Source: Bacteroidota bacterium (GTDB taxonomy: Bacteria > Bacteroidota > Bacteroidia > Bacteroidales > Rikenellaceae). Taken from it: 18,596 nucleotides of DNA. The stretch is from NCBI GenBank assembly GCA_023413645.1, contig JAEZPN010000047.1, positions 1 to 18,596 of the forward strand. The letters are read 5' to 3'. A model generated the notes under the pieces. That model did no database searches. It was not told the origin of the DNA and saw only the letters and a list, made by a program, of their open reading frames with translations. Shown here piece after piece: positions 1-7,948 of the stretch. Every line of letters begins with the position of its first letter. The first letter of the stretch is position 1. The position numbers were made by a program, and so were the translations under genes.

Positions 1-40
1 CGAGTACGTTAAGTCTAAGTAAGACCCAATATACAAAGAT

Positions 41-80
41 TAAGGGGCTGTCCGTATTGGACAGCCCCTTAGTTTTTATC
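41..80. terminator. Hairpin terminator at the end of the surface-protein operon
   Basis: Bases 41-53 and 59-71 form a perfect 13-bp inverted repeat around a 5-base loop. On the plus strand it is followed by GTTTTT, and on the minus strand by ATCTTTGTAT. It begins 21 bases beyond the stop codon of the minus-strand gene ending at 93, so it most likely ends that operon. The better T-run on the plus strand suggests it may also stop transcription from a gene lying left of the window, acting in both directions. Bases 1-40 show nothing else I recognise. Confidence 0.85.
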
Positions 81-92
81 GGTTAGCTGATA

Positions 93-1691
93 TTAGTAGA
101 CGAGTTCAAAGTCATCCACCAACATCAAACTCTGTGTTGAGCCAGTGAAGTAGTCACCAAAGCGAGAGCCAGTACAGATTACAATAATATGTGTAGGTAT
201 CTCATCTGTAGAACGATAGTCGATAGGCAAAGTGAACTCCACCCAACCATCAGTTGACTCAGTGAGGATATACTCGCCAGAGCCGATGACATCCTTACCC
301 TTAGGATTGAAGAATGTGCTCTCATCCTGCGTGTTTACAACCACGGGGCAATCCTCGCTACCACCATACTCGGCAGCAGTCCAATTACCTACGGCAATAA
401 CAATCTGACCCTCGTCGCTGTCACCCTTCTTAAGGTTAGGACGCGATGAAGGCACCTTGCCAACCTCGTCGATAGTACCGCAGTTGTACTTAACCCAGCC
501 GTGAAGAGCTACGGGGCGTGCAGTACAGGTGCGACCGAAGTTTACAAGACCGTTAGTACCTACGAGGCCACCGAACTCACCAACGAAGAGGTTACCAGCA
601 GCGAACTTACCGATACCCATGAGCGAAGCCTTCTTCGACTGAAGCGATGCAGCATATGTGCCCTCGCTACCAGGACGAACCTCCGATGTAGGCTCTGTAA
701 GCGTTGTGCCAGCAATGGCAGCGCCATCGTTACCAGTGTTCCAGTATGGCGCAGAGTCGGCAAGGAAGGGGTAGACGATATTGTTATTTGTAGACCACTC
801 CTCGAAGCCAGCATTAGGAAGGGCGTAGACATCCTCGGTTGTAACCTTCACTACCTCAGTGACATTCTCGCCCGAGTATGCCATAACCTCATACTCGGTG
901 AGTGTCTCGAGGTCGGTAACACATGCCGAGAAGCTACCACCGTCAACAGTGACATCCTCAACCTCTATCCACTCCTCAGTGCCTGCAGCACGGTAGCGGA
1001 AGCCGAGATCGGAGTTGGCACGGCCATTAGCATAGAGCCATATGCGCTTTGCCCAAGCATCTGCGCCTACGAGCTCCACCTCGAGGTCCTTCTTAATGAT
1101 GCGGAGTGTCCACATCTCGCAGATGTCGCCGTGGTATGTCACCTCGATGTTGCGCGCAGTATCCTCGAACGATGTAATCTCCATGGGGTCGGGCGAGTAG
1201 GTTGTAATCTCCTCGGGGCCGAACTTTGCAGCGAGAACCTTAACATTCGAGAGGTCGAAATCCATAGGCACATAGGCCGTAGCGATGTGGCCCACGGGGT
1301 CTATCTCCGACTCACCAATCTGTCCCTCGATGCGGAAAGAGCGAGCGATGCTCTGCTTTGCGGTGATTGTCCACTCGTAGTCCTGATACAACGACAGGTT
1401 TACATACAAGGGGTTACGCATGTCGAATGTGCCAGGGAAGGTAACATCCATCTCTGCACCCTCCGTAACAACAACATTTGTGATATTCACCTTGCGAATG
1501 TCGGTAGTCTCCTTAAGCTCAAGCTCTACGGTGTGGTTCGCGGCGTTAATTGCAGGAGCAGACTTAAGGCCCTCGGCCTCCATGCTCACAATATCGAGTT
1601 TAATAACGGGATAGGGAATGTCGTTCTCGATGCAACCACCGAGCACAAACATAATGGCACCCATGCCCAAAAGACGGAATATATTACGCAT
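93..1691 (-). CDS. PCMD-domain surface lipoprotein (second PCMD gene of the operon)
   Basis: This encodes a 532-residue predicted lipoprotein. I chose the ATG at 1691 because it starts a classic signal, MRNIFRLLGMGAIMFVLGGC, with lipobox LGGC and Cys at residue 20. The reading frame stays open to a TTG at 1736, but that would run into the upstream gene and spoil the signal. After the Cys come two Ig/DUF5018-like segments (about 30-200), an Fn3-like segment (about 201-288) and a C-terminal PCMD (putative carbohydrate metabolism) domain from about 290 (LPNAGFEEW) to the end (LVDDFELVY). The core VRPGS...MGIGKFAAGNLF is shared with the PCMD protein encoded at 3382-5415. It lies 4 bases after the stop of the beta-barrel gene, so it is probably translationally linked. 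The PCMD assignment is from family resemblance. The ligand is unknown, and carbohydrate binding is inferred from the family name and jelly-roll-like sequence. Confidence 0.85.
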   Translation of the reverse strand: MRNIFRLLGMGAIMFVLGGCIENDIPYPVIKLDIVSMEAEGLKSAPAINAANHTVELELKETTDIRKVNITNVVVTEGAEMDVTFPGTFDMRNPLYVNLSLYQDYEWTITAKQSIARSFRIEGQIGESEIDPVGHIATAYVPMDFDLSNVKVLAAKFGPEEITTYSPDPMEITSFEDTARNIEVTYHGDICEMWTLRIIKKDLEVELVGADAWAKRIWLYANGRANSDLGFRYRAAGTEEWIEVEDVTVDGGSFSACVTDLETLTEYEVMAYSGENVTEVVKVTTEDVYALPNAGFEEWSTNNNIVYPFLADSAPYWNTGNDGAAIAGTTLTEPTSEVRPGSEGTYAASLQSKKASLMGIGKFAAGNLFVGEFGGLVGTNGLVNFGRTCTARPVALHGWVKYNCGTIDEVGKVPSSRPNLKKGDSDEGQIVIAVGNWTAAEYGGSEDCPVVVNTQDESTFFNPKGKDVIGSGEYILTESTDGWVEFTLPIDYRSTDEIPTHIIVICTGSRFGDYFTGSTQSLMLVDDFELVY

Positions 1692-1695
1692 AACT

Positions 1696-2502
1696 CTACT
1701 TCTTCTTATTATTCCACAAATGTGCCACAATACCAATCTGAATATCGGTGATATTTACCTTGAAATTGAGGCTCGACTGGTCACGACGACCGATGATGTT
1801 GTCCGCAGCATCGTACTGGCGAACATTGTTATATCTTAGGCCTCCAATGCCCACAGTAGCTGTTACGCAGACCTGAGGGAAGATGTAGACTCCAAGGCCG
1901 GGGTTTACGTTGAGCTGTGCACCGAAGTTACGACTGCGTGAAACATTTACGACATCGCCACCCGATGTGAAGCGTGATGTGCCACTCTTCACCAAGAGCT
2001 CGGCCTCGAGAATCACACCCACGATGCCACGACGATCCAAGCCGAGGTAGTTGCGGTGGAACAATGCCCACGAGAAGCTCTCGTTGCGAAGTCCGAGGTT
2101 CGAGATGCTCATACCCTCCAAACCATCAGCAATAAGGCCAAGATCCAGACTCGCATTATCGATACCGCCATTGATATACTGATAGCCGAGGCGGATACCC
2201 ACAGCCAAGTTATCGCGGTAGGCATACGCAAAGAATGGGCGGATAGTAGCGCTACGCAAACCAATATTGATATCGTTGAGCAACAACATAACATCCGAGT
2301 TCTCAGTGCTGATATTGCCATACGACGCTGTAAGACCAAGCATGCACTCGCCCTTATAGACAAACTTGTTGTCACCAACATTGCGGTCAACACGCTGGCG
2401 CATAGGCAAGAAGCGGGTCTTGGTCTCTGGAGTTATCTCCTGAGCCTGAAGCGTTGCTACTGAAACAAATGCAGCAACCATAAATAGTATTAGTCTCTTC
2501 AT
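1696..2502 (-). CDS. Outer-membrane beta-barrel protein, paralogue 2
   Basis: A 268-residue exported protein. The N-terminus, MKRLILFMVAAFVSVATLQAQ, is a Sec signal peptide with a likely cut after AQA-type residues near position 20 and no lipobox. The mature part is made of alternating hydrophobic/polar strands with Gly and aromatic residues (ECMLGLTASYGN, NLAVGIRLGYQY, VGVILEAELLV), typical of small Bacteroidetes outer-membrane beta-barrels. It aligns along its length with the protein of the next gene upstream (2515-3327), including strand-turn signatures such as (A/M)(V/I)GxR(L/F)GY, DNASL and the EAxL strand. The two genes are 12 bases apart, so they look like a tandem duplication. It ends WNNKKK rather than in the usual terminal aromatic. 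The role is unknown. From context it could anchor or export the neighbouring surface lipoproteins, but nothing in the sequence proves that. Confidence 0.8.
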   Translation of the reverse strand: MKRLILFMVAAFVSVATLQAQEITPETKTRFLPMRQRVDRNVGDNKFVYKGECMLGLTASYGNISTENSDVMLLLNDINIGLRSATIRPFFAYAYRDNLAVGIRLGYQYINGGIDNASLDLGLIADGLEGMSISNLGLRNESFSWALFHRNYLGLDRRGIVGVILEAELLVKSGTSRFTSGGDVVNVSRSRNFGAQLNVNPGLGVYIFPQVCVTATVGIGGLRYNNVRQYDAADNIIGRRDQSSLNFKVNITDIQIGIVAHLWNNKKK

Positions 2503-2514
2503 AGTGTGTGCATT

Positions 2515-3327
2515 TTATAGGTAGAACGATACGCCAAAACCAACCGAGAGGAAGTTCAGCTTGAAATTCATGTTCGAAGACAAGAGGTCACCACTCTCAA
2601 CCTGATTCTTGAGCTGTGTAACCTTGTCAACACCAATACCGAAGACGCCGATAGAGAGCTCCAATGCGGTGTTGTCGGTTACAAAGGCTACGATACCGGG
2701 CTGAAGTGCTATCGAAGCACCAAAGTTCTTTGCGTAGGTACCCACATAGTTCTGCATGCCATCAACAACGCCATTCTCAGCTACGGTGCGCGACTGACCA
2801 CCCGAGAGGCTCAACTGCACCTCGGCAAAGACAGCAAAACGGTTGCTATGTCCAAGTGGAATGTAGGGGCGCCAGAAGATTGTACCTGTATAGGTGTGCT
2901 TAAGGCGGTGGAAGAAGTCGATATTGATATCTGTTCCCGCCATCGAAAGCGACGCATTGTCGAGTGCAAGCAACGAACGGTCGTAACCAAAGCGCACACC
3001 AATAGCCATATTCTTGCTAATGGCATAAGCAATCATGGGACTAACACCTACGGTATATCCCTCCGAATCGATGTTATCAATAACGAGCAATTTGTAATTC
3101 TCGTTTGTGTGAGTAGAGTATGACGCCGTACCACCAAATATCCACTGGCCACGTGGCACGAAGGTTGCTTCAGTAGAGAAACCTCGCTGCGCACGAGCCT
3201 CATTGGGTGTTAAGACCGTTGCGACATCGCCCGATGACGCAACCTCAACGCCCACACTCTCGGCGTTCTGTGCCATTACTCCCACTGCTGAGAGCAAGGC
3301 AAGAAGTGTAATATAAAATTTCTTCAT
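2515..3327 (-). CDS. Outer-membrane beta-barrel protein, paralogue 1
   Basis: A 270-residue exported protein. I start at the ATG at 3327, giving MKKFYITLLALLSAVGVMAQ, a Sec signal peptide with probable cleavage after MA. The codon before it is TTG and is not needed. The mature region has beta-barrel character throughout (WIFGGTASYST, NMAIGVRFGY, FAVFAEVQLSLSGG) and ends in SVGFGVSFYL, with the C-terminal aromatic/hydrophobic strand expected for BAM-dependent outer-membrane proteins. It is a paralogue of the next gene downstream. A hairpin with a U-rich minus-strand tail lies in the 54-base space separating it from the upstream DUF4493-PCMD gene. The barrel fold is a confident reading of composition and pattern; function is not known. 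Confidence 0.82.
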   Translation of the reverse strand: MKKFYITLLALLSAVGVMAQNAESVGVEVASSGDVATVLTPNEARAQRGFSTEATFVPRGQWIFGGTASYSTHTNENYKLLVIDNIDSEGYTVGVSPMIAYAISKNMAIGVRFGYDRSLLALDNASLSMAGTDINIDFFHRLKHTYTGTIFWRPYIPLGHSNRFAVFAEVQLSLSGGQSRTVAENGVVDGMQNYVGTYAKNFGASIALQPGIVAFVTDNTALELSIGVFGIGVDKVTQLKNQVESGDLLSSNMNFKLNFLSVGFGVSFYL

Positions 3328-3342
3328 CAAAACAAATATAGT

Positions 3343-3373
3343 GAGATAGCGGTGGTAACGCCACCACTATCTC
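3343..3373 (-). terminator. Intercistronic hairpin before the beta-barrel pair (possible partial terminator)
   Basis: Bases 3343-3355 and 3361-3373 pair as a 13-bp stem around a 5-base loop. Position 3350/3366 is C/A on the plus strand but a U-G wobble in the minus-strand RNA, so the stem is complete only in the RNA of the operon. Downstream in that RNA comes ACUAUAUUUGUUUUG and then the ATG of the barrel gene. This could reduce read-through from the lipoprotein genes into the barrel genes, or protect an upstream mRNA end. Its effect is inferred. Confidence 0.6.
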
Positions 3374-3381
3374 TTTATTTA

Positions 3382-5415
3382 CTAATAGTTCAAGACTATA
3401 TCATCGACATACATCCATGACGATGTAGAGCCACAGAAGTAGTCACCATAGCCCGAAGGTGTGAACGATACAACGATCTTCTTGGGCTTAACACTCTTCA
3501 TATCCTCACGATATGTGATGTTGATGGTCTCCTGAGTCCACTCTGCGCGTGAGTCAGAGCCGGTGATGTAGCCGTAGCCGATAACACCTGGGGTGCTGTC
3601 CAACTCTGCAACCTTGAGGAATGTGCTCTCATCCTTAGTGTTTACTGAATATGTTGTACCATCAGTAATGATCACCATAACGGTATAAATATCAGTACCT
3701 GAAGCCTGAGAACCCTGGTCGATAGTACCCTCGTTGTTCTTCATCCAGAACGAGAGGCTCTTAGGCCTTGCGGTGAACGCAAAGTCACGACCGAAGGTTA
3801 CGATACCATCCAAGCCATTCATAGCGAAAGTACCAGTGAAGAGGTTACCCGCAGCGAACTTACCGATACCCATAACCGAAGCCTTCTGCGACTTGAGGTA
3901 TGCCGACTGTGTACCAGCAGAGCCTGGGCGAACATCGGTAGAGGGCTGTGTAAGTGTGGCACCTGCCATGTTACCACCCTCGTTACCTGTCAACCAGAAT
4001 GCTACATCACCATCGCCATAGGGTAACCACCATGTAGGCTTGCTCCAGCGCTCCATGTCGCCGTTAGGAATCTGAGCACCTGCAGCGGTCTGGTGTGTGA
4101 GTGCCTTACCAGCATCTGCGCCCTCAACAATGAGCTTGTATGTGTAGTTCTTCTCAGCAGCGAAGTTAGAGCCTGCGGCAGTATATGTGCCATCAGCAGC
4201 AGCTACGGCGTCTACCTCTGTCCATGTAGCTCCATCGGCCGAGTATGCAATCTTCACAGACGATGCGCTATCGATAACCATAGCCTTGAAGGTAACATTA
4301 CCGAACCATAGGTCGTAGTCAGATGTTGCAAGGGGCATAACACCCTGAACAAGGTAGTTTACATCCTTTGTAAGCTTACCGCCATCAACATCCATGATGT
4401 GGAAGCTGAGAGCCTGCTGGCCACCAGCAACCTGCGAGAAGAATGCCTCGCTTACGATAACCTTATACGAGAGGTCATCGTTCTTCTGGATGGTGATACC
4501 CTCGGGAGCGTTGTTAAGAAGGTCGTACTCAACACCCGATACGGTCAATGTCATGGTCTCGATTGCAGCCAACGACGCAACATTGTAGGTACGTGAGTCG
4601 GTTGTAGAGAGCTGCTGCTCCGACAAGTCGAAACCCTCACCAACAATTGTTGGGTCGGGAGAGAAGATGATAACATCATCAAACTCCTCGATAGACTCAT
4701 CTACCGTAGCCTCGATGGTAACACCACCAGGAGCATCGGGCGAGTACTTGAGCTTAACGGTGTAGCGCACAGCAGTCTTAACATTCTCGATAAGACCCTC
4801 CTTGACGATGTCGCCCTCAACGGGGTGAGTACCCTCAAAGTGCCAGTAGAGAGATGTCTGACCCTCGGGAAGCATGAAGTAACCCTCCTTAGACTCCTCA
4901 TACTCCAACGCTGAGATGTCACCCTTAGCGATAGCCGTAGCGTCGTAAGCATCTGCCACAGAGACGCTTGTGAAATAACCCTCAGAGAGGTTTGCAGCCA
5001 CTGTAGCGTCATACTCCACAGCTACAATAGTAGAGCCGAGAGCACAATCCACAGTTACGGGAGTTACGATGCCAGCCTCAACAGCGAAGTCTGCCTCGCC
5101 GTAGTAGTACTTAGAGTCGAATGTAGCCACGCAACGCTCGCCAACCTGAACCTTTGCAGTGTAGTTGCCTGTAAGCAACGACATGTACTCAGGCACATCG
5201 CTCAAAGAGTCGTAGCGGCGGATGAGAGTCTCATCCTCACCCTCTACCTTGTAGATCTTGATTACTACATTATCGTCAGTCGAAACAGCAGCCTTAGTTG
5301 CTACGCCCAAGCGTACAGCACCCTCGCCAGAGGCCATCTCAACCTGTGTATCTGTATCCTTTGAACATGCCGCTACAACGAGCACCATGCTCAACAATGC
5401 TAATATCTTTTTCAT
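3382..5415 (-). CDS. DUF4493 + PCMD surface lipoprotein
   Basis: A 677-residue lipoprotein. The chosen start gives MKKILALLSMVLVVAAC, with lipobox VAAC and Cys at residue 17. An in-frame ATG at 5424 adds only MSI. Domains in order: a DUF4493-like region (about 32-250; VVIKIYKVEGE, LLTGNYTAKVQVGE, then a TVDCAL strand), an Ig-like module (about 255-360) related to the two repeats of the neighbouring 5448-7088 protein, an Fn3-like segment (about 362-445), and a C-terminal PCMD domain (about 449 to the end; IPNGDMERW to WMYVDDIVLNY). DUF4493 and PCMD often occur together in Bacteroidales lipoproteins. The gene lies 32 bases after the upstream DUF4493 gene. Surface display via the lipid anchor is likely. 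A ligand or enzymatic activity cannot be read from the sequence. Confidence 0.87.
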   Translation of the reverse strand: MKKILALLSMVLVVAACSKDTDTQVEMASGEGAVRLGVATKAAVSTDDNVVIKIYKVEGEDETLIRRYDSLSDVPEYMSLLTGNYTAKVQVGERCVATFDSKYYYGEADFAVEAGIVTPVTVDCALGSTIVAVEYDATVAANLSEGYFTSVSVADAYDATAIAKGDISALEYEESKEGYFMLPEGQTSLYWHFEGTHPVEGDIVKEGLIENVKTAVRYTVKLKYSPDAPGGVTIEATVDESIEEFDDVIIFSPDPTIVGEGFDLSEQQLSTTDSRTYNVASLAAIETMTLTVSGVEYDLLNNAPEGITIQKNDDLSYKVIVSEAFFSQVAGGQQALSFHIMDVDGGKLTKDVNYLVQGVMPLATSDYDLWFGNVTFKAMVIDSASSVKIAYSADGATWTEVDAVAAADGTYTAAGSNFAAEKNYTYKLIVEGADAGKALTHQTAAGAQIPNGDMERWSKPTWWLPYGDGDVAFWLTGNEGGNMAGATLTQPSTDVRPGSAGTQSAYLKSQKASVMGIGKFAAGNLFTGTFAMNGLDGIVTFGRDFAFTARPKSLSFWMKNNEGTIDQGSQASGTDIYTVMVIITDGTTYSVNTKDESTFLKVAELDSTPGVIGYGYITGSDSRAEWTQETINITYREDMKSVKPKKIVVSFTPSGYGDYFCGSTSSWMYVDDIVLNY

Positions 5416-5447
5416 AATAGACATAATCTTGTGGGGGATTAATTACA

Positions 5448-7088
5448 CTACTCGAAGCGCATCATTACAGTCTTCGTAGTGACATTGCCCTCAGCATCAG
5501 TTACCGACATCTCGAAGTTGTGCTCACCTGCACCAAGCATTTTAAGCACTGCGAGGAAGTTGGTGATACTCAACTGGAGCTCCGACTTACCAGCCACTGC
5601 ATCACCTACGGGGAAGCCAAGACCCTTCAACGACTCGAAGTACTGGGTGTCGTTAACAAGGCTGAACTCGCCAGCAAGACCTACGCCTGCCAACTCCTCG
5701 GGAGTAAGCGTAGCAGAGATAATCTTAACTCTGAAGTCTGCGATTGTGAGAGGCGCTGTTACCTCCAAGTCACAAGTCATACCAGGAACATATGTCTGCT
5801 GCTTGTTGATGTCGTAACCAACCCATACAATCTGAGGAGCAACATTCTGACCATACTTAATAGTAAGCACTGCGGTTGTGTTTGCACCGTTTACATCTGT
5901 AGCTGTAATCTCGTATGTGTGAGTACCCTCGTACGACTTGAGCAACTCTGCCTGCAAAGCGAACTTGAGGCGTGTTGTTGTTGCATCCTTCACATCGGTT
6001 GGGTAGCCCATCATCTTGAGGATGGTAGCCGAAGTTGTGGGGGCACACAAATCCTCCTCCAAAGCCATAATCTCAGAGTATGCCTTAACGAAGTCGGCAT
6101 TATCTGAAGCAACCTTAACAACCAACGACTTAAGCGCAGCCTTTGCAGTTACGTCGATGTTGATGCTTGAGTTGAAGTTGCCCTCAGCGTCGAACATGTC
6201 GTCAGTAAGCTCGAAAGCCTCTGCAAGGTCGTGACCCTCCCATGAGATTACTGGAGCGTCGCTATCGTCGGGAATAGCCTCCTCGAAGAGCGCAACAGAG
6301 GTATCGAACGTTACCTCCTCATCGTATGTCCAAGTTTCACATACGATGCCGATAGTAGCAGTACCATCTGCAGCGTGCTGAACAACGACATTAATCTTAC
6401 GCCACTGCGCAGCCTTAACGCCCTTAATCTCGTTTGTCATGGTGATATCCTTAGTCTCACCAGCATAACGGCAGTTGAATGTAAGCTTAAGAGTGTTCTC
6501 TACAGCTACGGGAGCGAAGTAACCGCCACGAGCCTCCGAGAATGCGTACTCCAAAGCGCTATCCTCCAACTCTACGGTCATCTTTGTATACTCCGCGTCG
6601 AGCTGATCAGCGAGGTCTGCAGAGTAAGCAACAGTAACCTTGATGTTGGCAAGCTTACATACGAGGTCCTTAACCTCGGTTGTCTGCTTGCGTGTGATTA
6701 CTACCTCCTTCTCGCCAGCGTATACGGGCTTCTCCCATGCAGCACCCTGCATTGCCTCTGACGACATAGCAATCTTATACACGCCACCATACAATGCGAT
6801 AGCCTCGGCGGGACGCTCGCCATACTTGAATGATGCCACCTGCTCACCCGCCTGGTTTGTGATTACAACATCGAAGTTGTTGATGTCGATGCCCTCAGCA
6901 CGAGTTGTGCTCTCGATGTTCTCGGTATCCTCCAAGATGGTTGCCTCCATGTTGTTAAGGCACAAGTAACCGACGTTCTTCTGCAAATCACCCTCGTGAT
7001 CTACATAGTCAATCTTATCCTTGCTGCACGACGCCAACACAAAGAGTGAGGCGAAGGCGATGCTCATAATTCTAACTACTGATTTCAT
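5448..7088 (-). CDS. DUF4493 lipoprotein with two Ig-like repeats
   Basis: A 546-residue lipoprotein. The ATG at 7088 gives MKSVVRIMSIAFASLFVLASC with lipobox LASC (Cys 21). The longer open frame to 7139 would overlap the upstream gene and bury the signal. A DUF4493 domain (about 40-260) is recognisable from the pattern INNFDVVITNQAGEQVASF, the GGVYKIAMSS turn, the AGEKEVVITR strand and TEVKDLVCKLANIKV. It is followed by two homologous Ig-like repeats of about 130 residues (about 279-413 and 418-546). Each opens with P-x-I-x-W-x-G-(H/Y)-D and closes with a T-D-x-x-G-x-x-T-T strand pair. It starts 13 bases after the DUF4493 gene at 7102-7878. The domain plan resembles the N-terminal part of the 3382-5415 protein without the PCMD domain. 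Likely a surface structural or binding protein. Confidence 0.85.
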   Translation of the reverse strand: MKSVVRIMSIAFASLFVLASCSKDKIDYVDHEGDLQKNVGYLCLNNMEATILEDTENIESTTRAEGIDINNFDVVITNQAGEQVASFKYGERPAEAIALYGGVYKIAMSSEAMQGAAWEKPVYAGEKEVVITRKQTTEVKDLVCKLANIKVTVAYSADLADQLDAEYTKMTVELEDSALEYAFSEARGGYFAPVAVENTLKLTFNCRYAGETKDITMTNEIKGVKAAQWRKINVVVQHAADGTATIGIVCETWTYDEEVTFDTSVALFEEAIPDDSDAPVISWEGHDLAEAFELTDDMFDAEGNFNSSINIDVTAKAALKSLVVKVASDNADFVKAYSEIMALEEDLCAPTTSATILKMMGYPTDVKDATTTRLKFALQAELLKSYEGTHTYEITATDVNGANTTAVLTIKYGQNVAPQIVWVGYDINKQQTYVPGMTCDLEVTAPLTIADFRVKIISATLTPEELAGVGLAGEFSLVNDTQYFESLKGLGFPVGDAVAGKSELQLSITNFLAVLKMLGAGEHNFEMSVTDAEGNVTTKTVMMRFE

Positions 7089-7101
7089 ATCTCTACAATT
7101 A

Positions 7102-7878
7102 TTATGCGTTTTCTGAGTTGTCGTTAAGCTCCTGCTCAATGTCGATTGACTCTACAAGAGTGTCGTTGAGTGTGATGGTGAGTGTTGCACGACCAGCATT
7201 CTCAACATCGAACTTAACAGTGTGAACGGTCTGGGGCTTTGCTGCCTCGTTCTTGTACTCGGGGAGAGCGACCTCTGTACCCTCGACACCCGATTGGTTG
7301 GGCTGCTTTACCGCTGTACCCGAGATTGTAAATGCTGCAGGAGCAATAAAGATAGGCTCGGTCTGGGCTGTAACATCGAACTCGTTGCCTGCAGCAGTTG
7401 TGAGCTTAAAGGAGTGACCACCAACGAAATAGTTCTCGAAGGCCTCAGTCACCTCAACCTTAACCAAGGCATTTGCGATGTAGGCAGTAACCTCAACCTC
7501 GGTGTTCTTACGAGGCTCAACGCTAAACTCTGCGCTACCTACGAAGGCTGCCTTGTCGTAACCCTCAACGGTCACATCACCTGCCTCTACGGTAGCCTTG
7601 TAGTTGCCATTGTGCAAGTAGTTGTCACCCTCGTTAAACTCTGCGACTGTTGCATAGTCTGCGGTGTAGGTGTGACTTACGCCATCGATAGTGAGCTTAA
7701 AATCCTCGACTGCGGGGGTTGTACAATCGATGTTTGCTCGTGTCTCATCAACCTGTGTTGCTACGGCACAGTTGATGACTACCTGTCCCTCACCCTCCAT
7801 TTCGCTCTTTGGCGACTCATTCGAACAAGCCGAAAGTGTCAATGCTACGAGCGACGCGAATGCGAAAAACTTTCTCAT
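7102..7878 (-). CDS. Small DUF4493-like lipoprotein
   Basis: A 258-residue lipoprotein with signal MRKFFAFASLVALTLSAC (lipobox LSAC, Cys 18) followed by SNES. The rest, about 31-230, follows the DUF4493 pattern: a VEDFKLTIDGVSHTY strand pair, a GNYKATVEAG turn, an AEFSVEPRKNTEVEVTAYI segment and a NALVKVEV strand. The tail is acidic (ELNDNSENA). It has no PCMD or Ig-like repeat and is the shortest member of the operon's DUF4493 trio. It sits 70 bases after the fimbrillin-like gene and 13 bases before the next DUF4493 gene. The 70-base gap is AT-rich and contains no hairpin or TAnnTTTG box that I can see. Cell-surface location is inferred from the lipobox; function is unknown. Confidence 0.83.
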   Translation of the reverse strand: MRKFFAFASLVALTLSACSNESPKSEMEGEGQVVINCAVATQVDETRANIDCTTPAVEDFKLTIDGVSHTYTADYATVAEFNEGDNYLHNGNYKATVEAGDVTVEGYDKAAFVGSAEFSVEPRKNTEVEVTAYIANALVKVEVTEAFENYFVGGHSFKLTTAAGNEFDVTAQTEPIFIAPAAFTISGTAVKQPNQSGVEGTEVALPEYKNEAAKPQTVHTVKFDVENAGRATLTITLNDTLVESIDIEQELNDNSENA

Positions 7879-7948
7879 AATGATTTGGTTTAATTAATAT
7901 TTTAACTCTTTTGTATTATATATATCGGTAGTGTTGGTTGTTCGGGGC

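Noticed and set aside
501..1751. 416-codon plus-strand open frame opposite the PCMD gene, and similar long frames opposite the other lipoproteins
   Set aside because: They are antisense to well-supported lipoproteins, have no signal or domain, contain implausible Cys/Arg-rich sequence, and arise from the strong third-base bias of the real genes.
3333..3340. TATATTTG on the minus strand as a promoter for the barrel genes
   Set aside because: It lies only 5 bases before the ATG at 3327, so a transcript would be nearly leaderless. It is more simply the U-rich tail of the hairpin, though an internal promoter cannot be excluded.
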